From an uncultured Gammaproteobacteria bacterium (GTDB lineage: Bacteria; Pseudomonadota; Gammaproteobacteria; JAADHQ01), in contig CAMYJO010000009.1 in NCBI GenBank assembly GCA_947258755.1, forward strand, positions 1-64,000: a DNA stretch of 64,000 nucleotides, read 5' to 3'. A model generated the notes under the pieces. It saw only the letters and a program-made list of their open reading frames with translations, ran no database searches and was not told the DNA's origin. A program made the translations under genes and the position numbers. Each line of letters opens with the position of its first letter. Positions within the stretch are counted from its first letter, which is position 1. Positions 47,597 through 57,854 of this stretch are shown here, one piece after another.

Positions 47597-48535
47597 ATGA
47601 AAAAACTGCTTATGATTGGACTCGGCCTTATGATGGCTGGAGTCATTACCAGTATCAATGCAGCTGAATACCCTAACCGTCCCATTACGTTCATGACCAT
47701 GACTCAACCTGGCGCACAGATCGACCGCCTGACACGTGGCCTGAGTCAACGTATGAGCAAGATTTTAGGACAGCCCATTAATGTCAAAAACGTGACCGGT
47801 TCTCACGGCACTGTCATGGCGACCGAACTTAGTAAGTCCAAACCCAATGGTTATAGCCTCGGCGTAACTTCATTAACCGCCTATACTTACGCACCCCACC
47901 ATGCCAAGCTGATTTACAAGCCTGACGACTTCGACTACCTGACGCTGGTAGCTCTGAACTCTAGTGGTTTCATCTCCAAGAAAGACAAACCATGGAATAC
48001 ATTGAAAGAGGCCTTTGCCTGGCACAAGAAGAACAACAAGGCCATGGTCGCCATGTTTCATGGTGCCGATGACCGCGATGCAATTATACGCATCGCAAAG
48101 AAGGAAGGTGTGAAACTATCGCTGATCCCATCCAAAGGCGGCCCTTCAGTCATCAAAGCCGTTACCGGTGGTCATGCTTCTGTTGGTTACGTAGGCGCTA
48201 TCCTTTATAAACACGTAGAAGCCGGTTCGATCAAGTTAATCGCTGCGGCCCTGGGTGATCGTCTACCGCCGATTCCTGATGTACCTACCTTACGTGAACA
48301 AGGCTACGACGAGCAGGTAGAAATGATCGTCGCCCTGGTTGCTCCGAAGGGACTGGATGCTGGTACAAAGGCCAAACTCCTGGCCGCCGCTAACAAGCTG
48401 GCGAACGACAAGGAAACACAGGAATTCATCACGGGCAACCTGTTGATGCGACCGGTTAAGTGGGGAGAAGCACATGCTGATAACACAGCAAAAGAACTGT
48501 ATAAGACCTTCGGTGAACAAGCGAAAATGAAATAA
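47597..48535 (+). CDS. tctC: Tripartite tricarboxylate transporter substrate-binding protein (TctC/Bug)
   Basis: Signal peptide; YPNRPITFMTMTQPGAQIDRLTRGLSQRMSKILGQPINVKNVTG; GGAGG Shine-Dalgarno. Confidence 0.92.
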   Translation: MKKLLMIGLGLMMAGVITSINAAEYPNRPITFMTMTQPGAQIDRLTRGLSQRMSKILGQPINVKNVTGSHGTVMATELSKSKPNGYSLGVTSLTAYTYAPHHAKLIYKPDDFDYLTLVALNSSGFISKKDKPWNTLKEAFAWHKKNNKAMVAMFHGADDRDAIIRIAKKEGVKLSLIPSKGGPSVIKAVTGGHASVGYVGAILYKHVEAGSIKLIAAALGDRLPPIPDVPTLREQGYDEQVEMIVALVAPKGLDAGTKAKLLAAANKLANDKETQEFITGNLLMRPVKWGEAHADNTAKELYKTFGEQAKMK

Positions 48536-48548
48536 ACCGTATCGCCGG

Positions 48549-48567
48549 ACCGGAACGCGTTTCCGGT
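48549..48567. other. tctC-tctB intercistronic hairpin
   Basis: ACCGGAA-cgcgt-TTCCGGT without a T-tract. Confidence 0.65.
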
Positions 48568-48627
48568 TCGACGTCATCGATTCCCTTTATGCTCCCAGCG
48601 AAAGGCTGTGAGAAAGAGGTAAAACAT

Positions 48628-49146
48628 GTGACAAGAATAATAAGAGATGCGATCGCCTACCTGCTGATCGTCGGATTTTGTATTTTAATGCTCACCTGGG
48701 CAATTCCAACCTACACACCTGCTTATCCAGGTTATGGTGCCTCCCCTGCACTCGTACCCAATGTAGCTGTTTGCGTTATGTTGTTCATGGCATGCCTTTC
48801 GCTAATACGTGTAGGGGTTGCTTTGTGCATGAAGAAACCGATAGTGGTGGAAGAAAGCGAGTTCCCGGAAGACCTGGAAGAGGATGGCGGTTTTACACAG
48901 GTAGGCCGGGTGAAAATAGTCCATCTTGTCAACCTCATGGTCCCGTGCGTACTACTGGTGGTAGCGATCCAATACATTGGCTATATGCTAGCATCTTTCG
49001 CCTTCCTGATGGTTCTCCAGTACGTCATCGGTAGTCGCAAGTGGACTCAGTCGATAGTGGTATCGATCATCCTGACGGCAGTACTCTTTATTGTTATGCG
49101 CTACGGCTTCGGTGTGCCTGTTCCGGGTCCACAGATTTTCGAATAA
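48628..49146 (+). CDS. tctB: Tripartite tricarboxylate transporter small membrane subunit (TctB)
   Basis: Four-TM small protein between tctC and tctA; GTG start with GAGG upstream. Confidence 0.85.
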   Translation: MTRIIRDAIAYLLIVGFCILMLTWAIPTYTPAYPGYGASPALVPNVAVCVMLFMACLSLIRVGVALCMKKPIVVEESEFPEDLEEDGGFTQVGRVKIVHLVNLMVPCVLLVVAIQYIGYMLASFAFLMVLQYVIGSRKWTQSIVVSIILTAVLFIVMRYGFGVPVPGPQIFE

Positions 49147-49174
49147 CAATGACAATAAGCGGAAAACAAACTTT

Positions 49175-50722
49175 ATGGAAATGATCATTGCGGGGTTGCT
49201 GGACTCCATCTCACCTGCCAGTTTGATGTTTGTATTACTCGGTGTAGCCGTCGGTGTACTTATCGGCGCCATCCCCGGCATCAATGGCCCCATGGCCATC
49301 GCTTTATTCATTCCTATTACTTATTACATGACACCTCTCACTGCCGTCGGTTTCCTGGTGGGACTGAACAAGGGTGCGTTCTTTGGTGGTGCTGTGTCGG
49401 CGGTATTATTGCGTACACCGGGTACGCCAGAAGCTGCGGCGACCTCCTGGGATGGATACCCGCTTACCCAGCAGGGAAAGGGTGAAAAGGCTCTCCGTAT
49501 GGCGCTCTATAGCTCGGTAGCCGGTGACTTCATCTCCACCATTGTGCTGATCTTGATCGCTGCACCCCTTGCCGCTATCGCGTTATTCATGGGGCCGTCA
49601 GAAATTTTCGCGCTGATTTCGCTGGCCCTGACGGTTATCGCGGGTATCGGTACGACTTCAATCTGTCGTGGGTTGATCGCGGCTGGCTTCGGCATTCTGC
49701 TGGGCCTGATTGGCACCGAACCGGTAACCGCATTACCCAGGCTTACCTTTGATGTTTATCAACTTGGTAGTGGCTTATCGCTCATACCAGTAGCCATTGG
49801 CCTGCTGGCATTTTCAGAAATCCTGCTGCAAGTGGAAAAGTTTACTGTCAAGGGTGGCAGCGCTCAGTCTGCTAACAAATTCTCTTCCAAACTCGAAGAT
49901 CGACTGATTACGTTTAAGGAATTTTTCTCAAACATCAAAACATTATTACGCGGTAGTCTGATCGGCATTGGTGTCGGCGCCATGCCAGGCCTGGGTGCGC
50001 CGGTGGCGTCGTTCATGTCCTATGACCAGGCAATGAAGCGATCCAAACACAAGAAAGAATTCGGAAAGGGCCGCCTGGAAGGTATAGCCGCATCTGAATC
50101 CGCCAATAGCTCAGTGGTGGCTTCCAGCTTGATTCCTTTGTTTGTTCTCGGCATCCCCGGTAATTTGGCCGCTGCCATGTTAATGGGAGCATTCATGATT
50201 CACGGAATGCAACCAGGTCCCTTGCTGTTTAAGGAAAATGCCCAGCTCATGTACGGTATCTATGGCAGCCTTGTGTTGGCTAGCCTGTTCCTACTCGTAA
50301 TTGGACGCTTCGGACTTCGTTACTTCTGTAAGGCGGTAGATATCCCCGCAATGATCTTGTACCCGATCGTGATATTCACCTGCATTATGGGCGCTTACCT
50401 GGGCAAGTCATCCATGTTCGACGTGGGCATTATGCTCACGTTTGGATTCATCGGTTACTTCATGCGAAAGTTCGACTATTCCTATGTCGCCTTTCTAATT
50501 GGCTTTATCCTTGCGCCAGAATGGGAGCGTTCACTACAACAAGTAGTGATCATTTCAGAACACGATCCATTCATGTTCATCCAACGCCCCGTTGCCATGG
50601 GGCTGATGGTACTGACCTTATTCGTTATTGCACGTACCTTCTGGTGCAGCATCGGCGCCGGACGCAAGAAAAAACAAGTGGAAGCCGCTACTGCTGCCGC
50701 TGGGCAACACAAAGCGGACTAA
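49175..50722 (+). CDS. tctA: Tripartite tricarboxylate transporter large membrane subunit (TctA)
   Basis: LGVAVGVLIGAIPGINGPMAIALFIPITY and GIAASESANSSVVASSLIPLFVLGIPGN motifs. Confidence 0.95.
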   Translation: MEMIIAGLLDSISPASLMFVLLGVAVGVLIGAIPGINGPMAIALFIPITYYMTPLTAVGFLVGLNKGAFFGGAVSAVLLRTPGTPEAAATSWDGYPLTQQGKGEKALRMALYSSVAGDFISTIVLILIAAPLAAIALFMGPSEIFALISLALTVIAGIGTTSICRGLIAAGFGILLGLIGTEPVTALPRLTFDVYQLGSGLSLIPVAIGLLAFSEILLQVEKFTVKGGSAQSANKFSSKLEDRLITFKEFFSNIKTLLRGSLIGIGVGAMPGLGAPVASFMSYDQAMKRSKHKKEFGKGRLEGIAASESANSSVVASSLIPLFVLGIPGNLAAAMLMGAFMIHGMQPGPLLFKENAQLMYGIYGSLVLASLFLLVIGRFGLRYFCKAVDIPAMILYPIVIFTCIMGAYLGKSSMFDVGIMLTFGFIGYFMRKFDYSYVAFLIGFILAPEWERSLQQVVIISEHDPFMFIQRPVAMGLMVLTLFVIARTFWCSIGAGRKKKQVEAATAAAGQHKAD

Positions 50723-50737
50723 GTAAAAGCGCACTAT

Positions 50738-50781
50738 TTGTCACTTGAGTGACAGTAGCGGACTAGACATCACGCTAAACT
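50738..50781 (+). promoter_or_regulatory. Second CRP-family operator and -10 upstream of DUF3604 gene
   Basis: TTGTCACTTGAGTGACA (50738-50754) and TAAACT (50776-50781). Confidence 0.7.
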
Positions 50782-50906
50782 TGGGCCAAACGACTCAATG
50801 AAAAGACTGGGCGGCTTTTTCTGCCAAGCAGCAAGGGTTGAGCTGGGACGTAAATAAATCCTGTGACTTAATAGTATAAAAGATTACAAGTAAAGAGGTA
50901 GATTCG

Positions 50907-53297
50907 ATGAAAAAAATGACTGATGCGGAATTGAAGGAAATATTAGGCGACTCGTATACTGCACCTGTAGGGCTGTATGCAAAGACCAAGGACATGCCAT
51001 TTCTTGGCTCGGTCACTTGTAATATAGAAGAGATGGTTGCAGGCTCATGGCAAGAAGTAGTGATTGTTTATACTTTGGGTCAATCAGGCATGGCCGATGG
51101 CTCCTGGTTCAAGGCAACCTTCCGCTTTTATTCTGATTGGGAATTATTTCAAACCACCGACCCTAAAGCCGCGAACTATGTGTCTGCAGAATATCATGCA
51201 GCAGCAACAGTCGAAGGACAAAGCCCTGCGTCAGTACAAAAACTATCTGTTCGATTCGACCAGAAAGGTCATGAGCGTCCATTCCAGAAGGCGGTCATCG
51301 TCGATACGTATGACGGCTACTTAAAAGCCGGTGATCAGATTGTTATCCGCATGGGTGATCGCCGCTTTGGTGGACCGGGTACACGCGTACAGACTTTCAC
51401 AGAAGAGTTTTTTAAATTCCGCTGCTATGCAGACCCACTCGGTACTTCACGCTTTGCTGCGGTTGAGCCTGATCTGACTATTAATATCAAACCGGGTGTA
51501 CCCGCCCTATTGCAATGGTCAGGATCGCGTCTGGTCAAACAGGGTGAGAAAATACCATTACGTATTCGTGCAGAAGATGAATGGGGCAACACCTGCTGGT
51601 CACGCCCTGACAAGGTACACGTTAAGGCAACCCTGGATGGCAAGGATTGTTACGAAAAAGACATCATCTTACCCGAAGAAGGTTGGTCTGTACGTTTGCT
51701 CGAAGATATGCCCACGAATAAACCGGGCGAGCTAGTCGTTACCGCTATCATGCCCGATCACCCTGCCGTCAAACTACATACTTTTTACGTCACGATTGAC
51801 AAGGAACTTGATTTCCCACGAATTTACTATACCGACCTGCATGTGCACTCGGAAGATACGGTTGGTACCAACTCCACCAGTTACAACTTGAACTATGGTC
51901 GTGATGTGACGGGCCTGGATGTGCTGGCCTTTGCCCACAATGACTTCAATATCACCACCGAGCGCTGGAATAAAACCGTTGAGTTAATTCGGGAAATCAC
52001 CAAAGACGGTGAGTTCGTCGCCTATCCGGGTACGGAATGGTGTGGTAGCTCCTGTGCCGGTGGCGACCATAATGTCATCTTCTTGCATGATGATGAACCT
52101 GAGTTTCCTTATTTGAAGAATGGTGAACATGTTCGATCAGTTGACTGGAATGAAGACTCTGGAACGACCGAAGCCATCCCAGGTGCTTGGCCATTAGAAG
52201 AACTTTGGGCTGCCTATGCCCATGACCCAGAAGGTCATTTGCTTACCCCTCACATTGGTGGTCGTCGCTGTATCATGGACTGGCATCACCCTGAATTAGA
52301 AAAATTAATAGAGATTGGTTCTGCCTGGGGCCACTTTGGCTGGTTATATCAGGACGCGATGTCTCGTGGCTACAAAATCGGTGCCAGTATGGCTGGTGAT
52401 GAACATCGTGGCCGTTGCGGCGGTGGTGTACCAGGTACAGCAGTATTTGGGACCAAGGGTGGTATTTCCGGCGTAATCTCTCCAGCTTTATCGCGCAAGG
52501 CAATTGGTAAAGCCCTACGTGCACGCCATACCTTTGCTTCTACCGGTGAGCGCACATTTGGATTAATAAGCTGTGATAAGTACATCATGGGCGACGAGTT
52601 CGATCATAAAGGTGCTGCACAGGTAAATTATCGTTTCCTCGGAGATGTAGGCTGGGATGAAATAATCGCCTACGATCAGGATGGTGAGATCTGGAAACGC
52701 GACCTACAGAAAGAGCTAGGTTACTCCGATCGAAAGATTCGTTTCCGCTGGGGCGGCGCGCGGATTAAAGACCGTTATCGCTGGGCTATATGGAAAGGCA
52801 AAATTACCATTATTGATGCAGTTATCAACGAATTTGAAGGACTGGGATTTGAACACAAGGAAGAAACCTGTTGGCGCGAAAATACAACCACCATTGGTTT
52901 CAAGAGCGATACATACGGTGATGTAGATGCCATTGAAATGGATGTTTCGCACCTGGCGACTGCAAAAATTAAAATTGAAGGCACCATTGATGGCTATGTA
53001 AAAGTCGGCGACCCATTAAAAGGCAACCCATTTGTACACTGCCCGACTTTTGAATGGGAATTCACCGGCGCAGAGTTACTGGAAGCTGCACGATTGAAAA
53101 AAGATCTTCCAGGCGTTGAAATGTTTCTAGCCATGGAGCGCATGAGTGACTCCAATTCACCGCGTGAAGTAACTGGTAATTTTGAAGTGGCACCTAAGAA
53201 TGGTCCACATGGTCATCGTCCAATTTATGTCGTTGCTCGCCAGGTCGATGATGCAAAAATATGGACATCATCACTATTTATTAATTTTAAAAAATAA
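50907..53297 (+). CDS. Large PHP-like metal-dependent protein, DUF3604 family
   Basis: 796 aa; YYTDLHVHSEDTVGTNS (HxH), LTPHIGGRRCIMDWHHPELEKLIEIGSAWGHFGW, GDEHRGRCGG metal-ligand-like motifs; N-terminal beta-rich domain. Confidence 0.85.
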   Translation: MKKMTDAELKEILGDSYTAPVGLYAKTKDMPFLGSVTCNIEEMVAGSWQEVVIVYTLGQSGMADGSWFKATFRFYSDWELFQTTDPKAANYVSAEYHAAATVEGQSPASVQKLSVRFDQKGHERPFQKAVIVDTYDGYLKAGDQIVIRMGDRRFGGPGTRVQTFTEEFFKFRCYADPLGTSRFAAVEPDLTINIKPGVPALLQWSGSRLVKQGEKIPLRIRAEDEWGNTCWSRPDKVHVKATLDGKDCYEKDIILPEEGWSVRLLEDMPTNKPGELVVTAIMPDHPAVKLHTFYVTIDKELDFPRIYYTDLHVHSEDTVGTNSTSYNLNYGRDVTGLDVLAFAHNDFNITTERWNKTVELIREITKDGEFVAYPGTEWCGSSCAGGDHNVIFLHDDEPEFPYLKNGEHVRSVDWNEDSGTTEAIPGAWPLEELWAAYAHDPEGHLLTPHIGGRRCIMDWHHPELEKLIEIGSAWGHFGWLYQDAMSRGYKIGASMAGDEHRGRCGGGVPGTAVFGTKGGISGVISPALSRKAIGKALRARHTFASTGERTFGLISCDKYIMGDEFDHKGAAQVNYRFLGDVGWDEIIAYDQDGEIWKRDLQKELGYSDRKIRFRWGGARIKDRYRWAIWKGKITIIDAVINEFEGLGFEHKEETCWRENTTTIGFKSDTYGDVDAIEMDVSHLATAKIKIEGTIDGYVKVGDPLKGNPFVHCPTFEWEFTGAELLEAARLKKDLPGVEMFLAMERMSDSNSPREVTGNFEVAPKNGPHGHRPIYVVARQVDDAKIWTSSLFINFKK

Positions 53298-53320
53298 CAA
53301 GTGCTTTATTCTCGTACTAC

Positions 53321-53346
53321 ATGCCACCTTCGTGTGGCATTTTTTT
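53321..53346 (+). terminator. Intrinsic terminator after DUF3604 gene
   Basis: ATGCCAC-cttcgt-GTGGCAT-TTTTTT. Confidence 0.9.
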
Positions 53347-53620
53347 GGCCACAAAATCTAGATCACAACATTTATCGACGCAGAAGACTATGTTTTGTAT
53401 GTAATTGCGTCACCCTATCACTGAACATATAGCCAAGAAAGGCGTTGCCTCCATAACTGTCAGTTCTTAGCCGGCAGGGCTTAACTACTCTTTCAAGTAA
53501 GCCGATCCTGACCAATACGACCAAACTATGCATTCATGCTTATTGGCGCCTCTACTGGATTGGTAAAAGCCGTACATTTATGAGAAAATACAGCGCTTTA
53601 TCTTAACCATTAGAGAGCCT

Positions 53621-56600
53621 GTGCACAGCGTTTCCCCATTTCACCCGGTCATTCCGAACCGCGATAAGCCCGTCGTCCATTGGGGCAAACTGTATGGCAA
53701 TAGCCCTGGCCTGCTACTGGCCTCGTGCGCACAGGAATATGATGGTTTTCTGCTCGTTGTTACCAGCGACATGGTGCAGGCCCATCGGCTTGAACATGAG
53801 CTCAAGTTCTTTCTCTCCGGGCAACAGGAAATATCCATCCTCTCCTTTCCGGACTGGGAAACCCTGCCCTATGACCTGTTTTCTCCACATGAAGACATTA
53901 TTTCCAGGCGCCTGCAAACCCTAAGCCACCTGCCACAGTTTGCAAGAGGCATCCTGATTGTGCCGGTCGCCACATTGATGCAAAGACTGGCTCCGATCGA
54001 ATATGTACAGGCTTCGACATTGGTCCTGGAGTTGGGTGACACCCTGTCCATTGCAAAAATCCGCAAGCAACTGGATAGCGCCGGTTATCACCATGTATCG
54101 CAGGTCATGGAACACGGCGAATACACGGTGCGCGGGTCGATTCTGGATTTGTTTCCGATGGGTAGTGAACTGCCGTATCGCATCGACTTATTCGATGAGG
54201 AGATCGAGACTATCCGTAGTTTCGACCCCGATACACAAAGGACGATTAGCAATATTGACGGCATTCGCCTGCTGCCTGCAAATGAATTTCCAATGCATGA
54301 AGAGGCCATTAGCCTGTTTCGTCAGAATTACCGTAAACGCTTTGAAGGTGATCCGCAGAAAAGCACGGTTTACAGTGAGGTCAGTAATGGTAATGTCACT
54401 GGTGGACTGGAATATTATCTGCCCTTGTTCTTTGCACAAACACGATCATTAACGGATTATCTACCCGATAGTACCGTCGTCATCAGTCTTGAAGGTGCAG
54501 AAGAGGCAACTGAGCAGTTTTGGCAACAGGTTAATCAGCGCTACGAATCACTCAGTCATGATATTGAACGACCTATCCTGAAACCGGAAGAAATCTACAT
54601 CTCACCGTCTAGCGTGCTTGAGGCCTTGTCACAACTACCCCGTGCTGACCTGCAATGGTTTGAATATAGCGATGACGTCCAGCATGACTATCCGGTCATC
54701 AACTATCAAACCTCGGCACCACCACCGCTGTTCATCCAGAACAATGCATTGGAACCGCATACAGCGCTGCTTAATTTTATTGATGGCTTTCAAGGGCGCA
54801 TCTTACTGGCAGCTGAAACCACTGGCCGTCGTGAAATCATTCTGGAAATCTTACGCAAGCTGTCATTGTTTCCGACCGTGCTCGACCATTGGCAGGACTT
54901 CTATCGCTCCGACACTGAGCTAGCCATAACCGTCGCGCCACTGGAAGAAGGACTGGTTTTACAGGAGCCGGCACTCGCCATCATTGCCGAGTCACAATTA
55001 TTTGGCAGTCGCGCGGTACAAAAACGCCGCCGCAAAAAAAGCAAGACCGATGCGGAAAATATTATCCGCAATCTTACCGACCTGCACCATGGTGACCCCG
55101 TTGTGCATGAAGAACATGGCATCGGACGTTATTTAGGGCTGCAGAAATTAAATGTAGGCAACATCGAAACAGAATTCCTGACGCTTGAATATGCAGACGA
55201 GGCCAAACTGTATGTACCGGTCGCATCGCTGCACCTGATCAGCCGTTACTCAGGTGCGTCCGCAGAGAATGCGCCCCTGCACCGTCTGGGCAGTGATCAC
55301 TGGCAGAAAGCCAAACGCAGGGCCGCAGAGCGCGCCCGCGATGTCGCCGCTGAGCTACTCGATGTCTATGCACGCCGCGCTGCCCGTAAAGGTCATAGTT
55401 ACGCGCTTGACCATCAGGAATATACCCGCTTTGCCGCGGCCTTCCCTTTCGAGGAAACCCCCGACCAGCTCGCCGCGATCGACGCAGTGACCGAGGACAT
55501 GAAAGCGCAACAACCGATGGACCGGGTTGTGTGTGGTGATGTCGGTTTCGGTAAAACCGAAGTGGCCATGCGCGCGACATTCATTGCCGCGCAGGCAAAC
55601 CGCCAGGTCGCCATCCTGGTGCCGACTACCTTACTGGCACAACAGCATTACCAGAATTTTCTCGACCGTTTTGCCGATTGGCCGTTTAATATCCAGGTGT
55701 TATCACGATTTCGTAGCGGCAAGGAACAGGATGACATTATCAATGATATTGAAGATGGTAAAATTGATATTGTTATCGGCACGCACAAGCTACTGCAAAA
55801 AGATATTCGCTTCAAAGACCTTGGCCTGCTGGTCATCGATGAAGAGCATCGCTTCGGTGTTCGCCAGAAGGAACGCCTGAAGTCGATCCGCTCCGAAGTG
55901 GATATCCTGACCTTGACCGCCACGCCAATTCCGCGCACCTTGAATATGTCCCTGGCCGGCCTGCGCGACCTGTCGATCATCGCCACAGCACCCACTGAAC
56001 GCGTGGCGATCAAAACCTTTGTATCCGAATGGGTAGATAACCTGCTGGTCGAGGCCTTCTTACGTGAAATAAAACGCGGCGGTCAGGTCTACTTCCTGCA
56101 TAATGAAGTCTCCACTATCGACAAAATCGCCAACCAAGTAGAACAGTTGGTGCCACAGGCCAAGGTTGCCATCGCGCATGGGCAGATGCGCGAACGCGAG
56201 CTGGAACAGGTCATGCTGGATTTCTATCATCAGAAATTCAATGTCCTGGTGTGCACGACGATCATCGAAAGCGGTATCGACGTCCCGTCAGCCAATACCA
56301 TCGTCATCAACCGTGCTGATAAACTCGGTCTGGCGCAACTACATCAGCTACGTGGGCGTGTCGGCAGATCGCATCACCGCGCCTATGCCTATCTACTGAT
56401 ACCGGGTCGTAAAAGTATTACTGCCGATGCACTCAAACGTCTGGAGGCGATTGAATCACTGGAGAACCTCGGCGCCGGCTTCATGTTGGCGACACATGAT
56501 CTGGAAATCAGGGGTGCCGGCGAACTCCTCGGTGAAGGCCAGAGCGGACAGATACATGAGGTCGGCTTTACCCTTTATACTGAACTGCTGGAACGGGCCG

Positions 56601-57091
56601 TCGAGGCGATGAAATCCGGAGAAGAACCGGACCTCGAAAAACCACTGGATCATGGGCCTGAAATCGACCTGCAAATACCGACACTGATACCCGAGGACTA
56701 CCTACCGGATATTCACAGCCGCCTGGTATTGTACAAGCGTATCGCCAGTGCAGCCGACAAGGAGCAGTTAAAAGACATCCAGGTTGAGATGATTGATCGA
56801 TTTGGACTGTTACCACCATCTGTCAAGAACCTGATCAGTATCACCGAGCTCAAGACCCATGCAGCCTCGATGGGCATCACCAAGATTGATGTCGGCGATA
56901 AGGGTGGGCGCCTACTGTTTAATGACAATCCGAATATAAACCCGATCAATATCATTAAACTCATTCAGGAAAAACCTGATATTTATAAGCTTGATGGTAA
57001 AAATAAGCTTCGCTTTTACATGTCATTAGAGGATAATGACAAGCGATTCCAGGCGGTAATGGAATTACTGGAGCTGCTGCAGGCGGCATAA
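53621..57091 (+). CDS. mfd: Transcription-repair coupling factor Mfd
   Basis: 1156 aa; CarD-like RID (GDPVVHEEHGIGRYLGL) and RecG-like helicase (GDVGFGKTEVAMRATF). Confidence 0.97.
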   Translation: MHSVSPFHPVIPNRDKPVVHWGKLYGNSPGLLLASCAQEYDGFLLVVTSDMVQAHRLEHELKFFLSGQQEISILSFPDWETLPYDLFSPHEDIISRRLQTLSHLPQFARGILIVPVATLMQRLAPIEYVQASTLVLELGDTLSIAKIRKQLDSAGYHHVSQVMEHGEYTVRGSILDLFPMGSELPYRIDLFDEEIETIRSFDPDTQRTISNIDGIRLLPANEFPMHEEAISLFRQNYRKRFEGDPQKSTVYSEVSNGNVTGGLEYYLPLFFAQTRSLTDYLPDSTVVISLEGAEEATEQFWQQVNQRYESLSHDIERPILKPEEIYISPSSVLEALSQLPRADLQWFEYSDDVQHDYPVINYQTSAPPPLFIQNNALEPHTALLNFIDGFQGRILLAAETTGRREIILEILRKLSLFPTVLDHWQDFYRSDTELAITVAPLEEGLVLQEPALAIIAESQLFGSRAVQKRRRKKSKTDAENIIRNLTDLHHGDPVVHEEHGIGRYLGLQKLNVGNIETEFLTLEYADEAKLYVPVASLHLISRYSGASAENAPLHRLGSDHWQKAKRRAAERARDVAAELLDVYARRAARKGHSYALDHQEYTRFAAAFPFEETPDQLAAIDAVTEDMKAQQPMDRVVCGDVGFGKTEVAMRATFIAAQANRQVAILVPTTLLAQQHYQNFLDRFADWPFNIQVLSRFRSGKEQDDIINDIEDGKIDIVIGTHKLLQKDIRFKDLGLLVIDEEHRFGVRQKERLKSIRSEVDILTLTATPIPRTLNMSLAGLRDLSIIATAPTERVAIKTFVSEWVDNLLVEAFLREIKRGGQVYFLHNEVSTIDKIANQVEQLVPQAKVAIAHGQMRERELEQVMLDFYHQKFNVLVCTTIIESGIDVPSANTIVINRADKLGLAQLHQLRGRVGRSHHRAYAYLLIPGRKSITADALKRLEAIESLENLGAGFMLATHDLEIRGAGELLGEGQSGQIHEVGFTLYTELLERAVEAMKSGEEPDLEKPLDHGPEIDLQIPTLIPEDYLPDIHSRLVLYKRIASAADKEQLKDIQVEMIDRFGLLPPSVKNLISITELKTHAASMGITKIDVGDKGGRLLFNDNPNINPINIIKLIQEKPDIYKLDGKNKLRFYMSLEDNDKRFQAVMELLELLQAA

Positions 57092-57122
57092 CCATCTTCA
57101 TCGCTAACGTACAGTAAACGAC

Positions 57123-57839
57123 ATGACTTTTAAAAACGTATTCGCACTATCAATACTTTGCCTAATGGCATCCTTGGCCAACTCTGCACAGGCCAGGCAG
57201 TATCGATTTGAAATTATCGTATTTGAATACAATAAAAATCAATACACCGATAGCGAAACATGGCCGACCAGCCCCGGTGAACCCGATTTCGGTAACAGCC
57301 TGTCTTATATTTATGGAAGTAGCTACCGTTCAGGTTCAGCCGTCAACCGACGTGGCTATACGTTCAGGCAGCTGAAACCTGGCCAGCTGGAATTGAAAAA
57401 GGAAGCAAGCGCCATCAAACGTTCATCCAGCAGAAAATTACTGCTGCACACCGGCTGGATTCAAAATATGCACTCAGAAAAGAAGGCACGGCCTATCGCG
57501 ATCAAGATCGGCAAGGAATTTACCAGCCTGGAGACAGGTGGCATCAATCAGTTCAGCCAATTCCAGACGCCGCAATCTTCATCCGCTCGCCATAAACAAC
57601 TGGAGGGTACGATCAAGATATCCATCAGTCGCTATTTACATGTCTGGTCCGACCTCATCTTCCGTCGACCCAGCGCCGCCGGTACCTCTAACGACGCCGC
57701 ATACTCGACTGTACGTGCCTTCCGTTATCAGGACCACAGACGCATGCGCAGTAAAGAACTTCACTACATCGATAATCCGAGTTTCGGCATGTTGATTTAT
57801 GCCCTACCGATCAAGCCCGCCAAGAAAGCAAGCGAATAA
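57123..57839 (+). CDS. csiV: CsiV family protein
   Basis: Signal peptide, YRFEIIVFEYN; located downstream of mfd. Confidence 0.85.
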   Translation: MTFKNVFALSILCLMASLANSAQARQYRFEIIVFEYNKNQYTDSETWPTSPGEPDFGNSLSYIYGSSYRSGSAVNRRGYTFRQLKPGQLELKKEASAIKRSSSRKLLLHTGWIQNMHSEKKARPIAIKIGKEFTSLETGGINQFSQFQTPQSSSARHKQLEGTIKISISRYLHVWSDLIFRRPSAAGTSNDAAYSTVRAFRYQDHRRMRSKELHYIDNPSFGMLIYALPIKPAKKASE

Positions 57840-57854
57840 CGTACAACAATGTAC

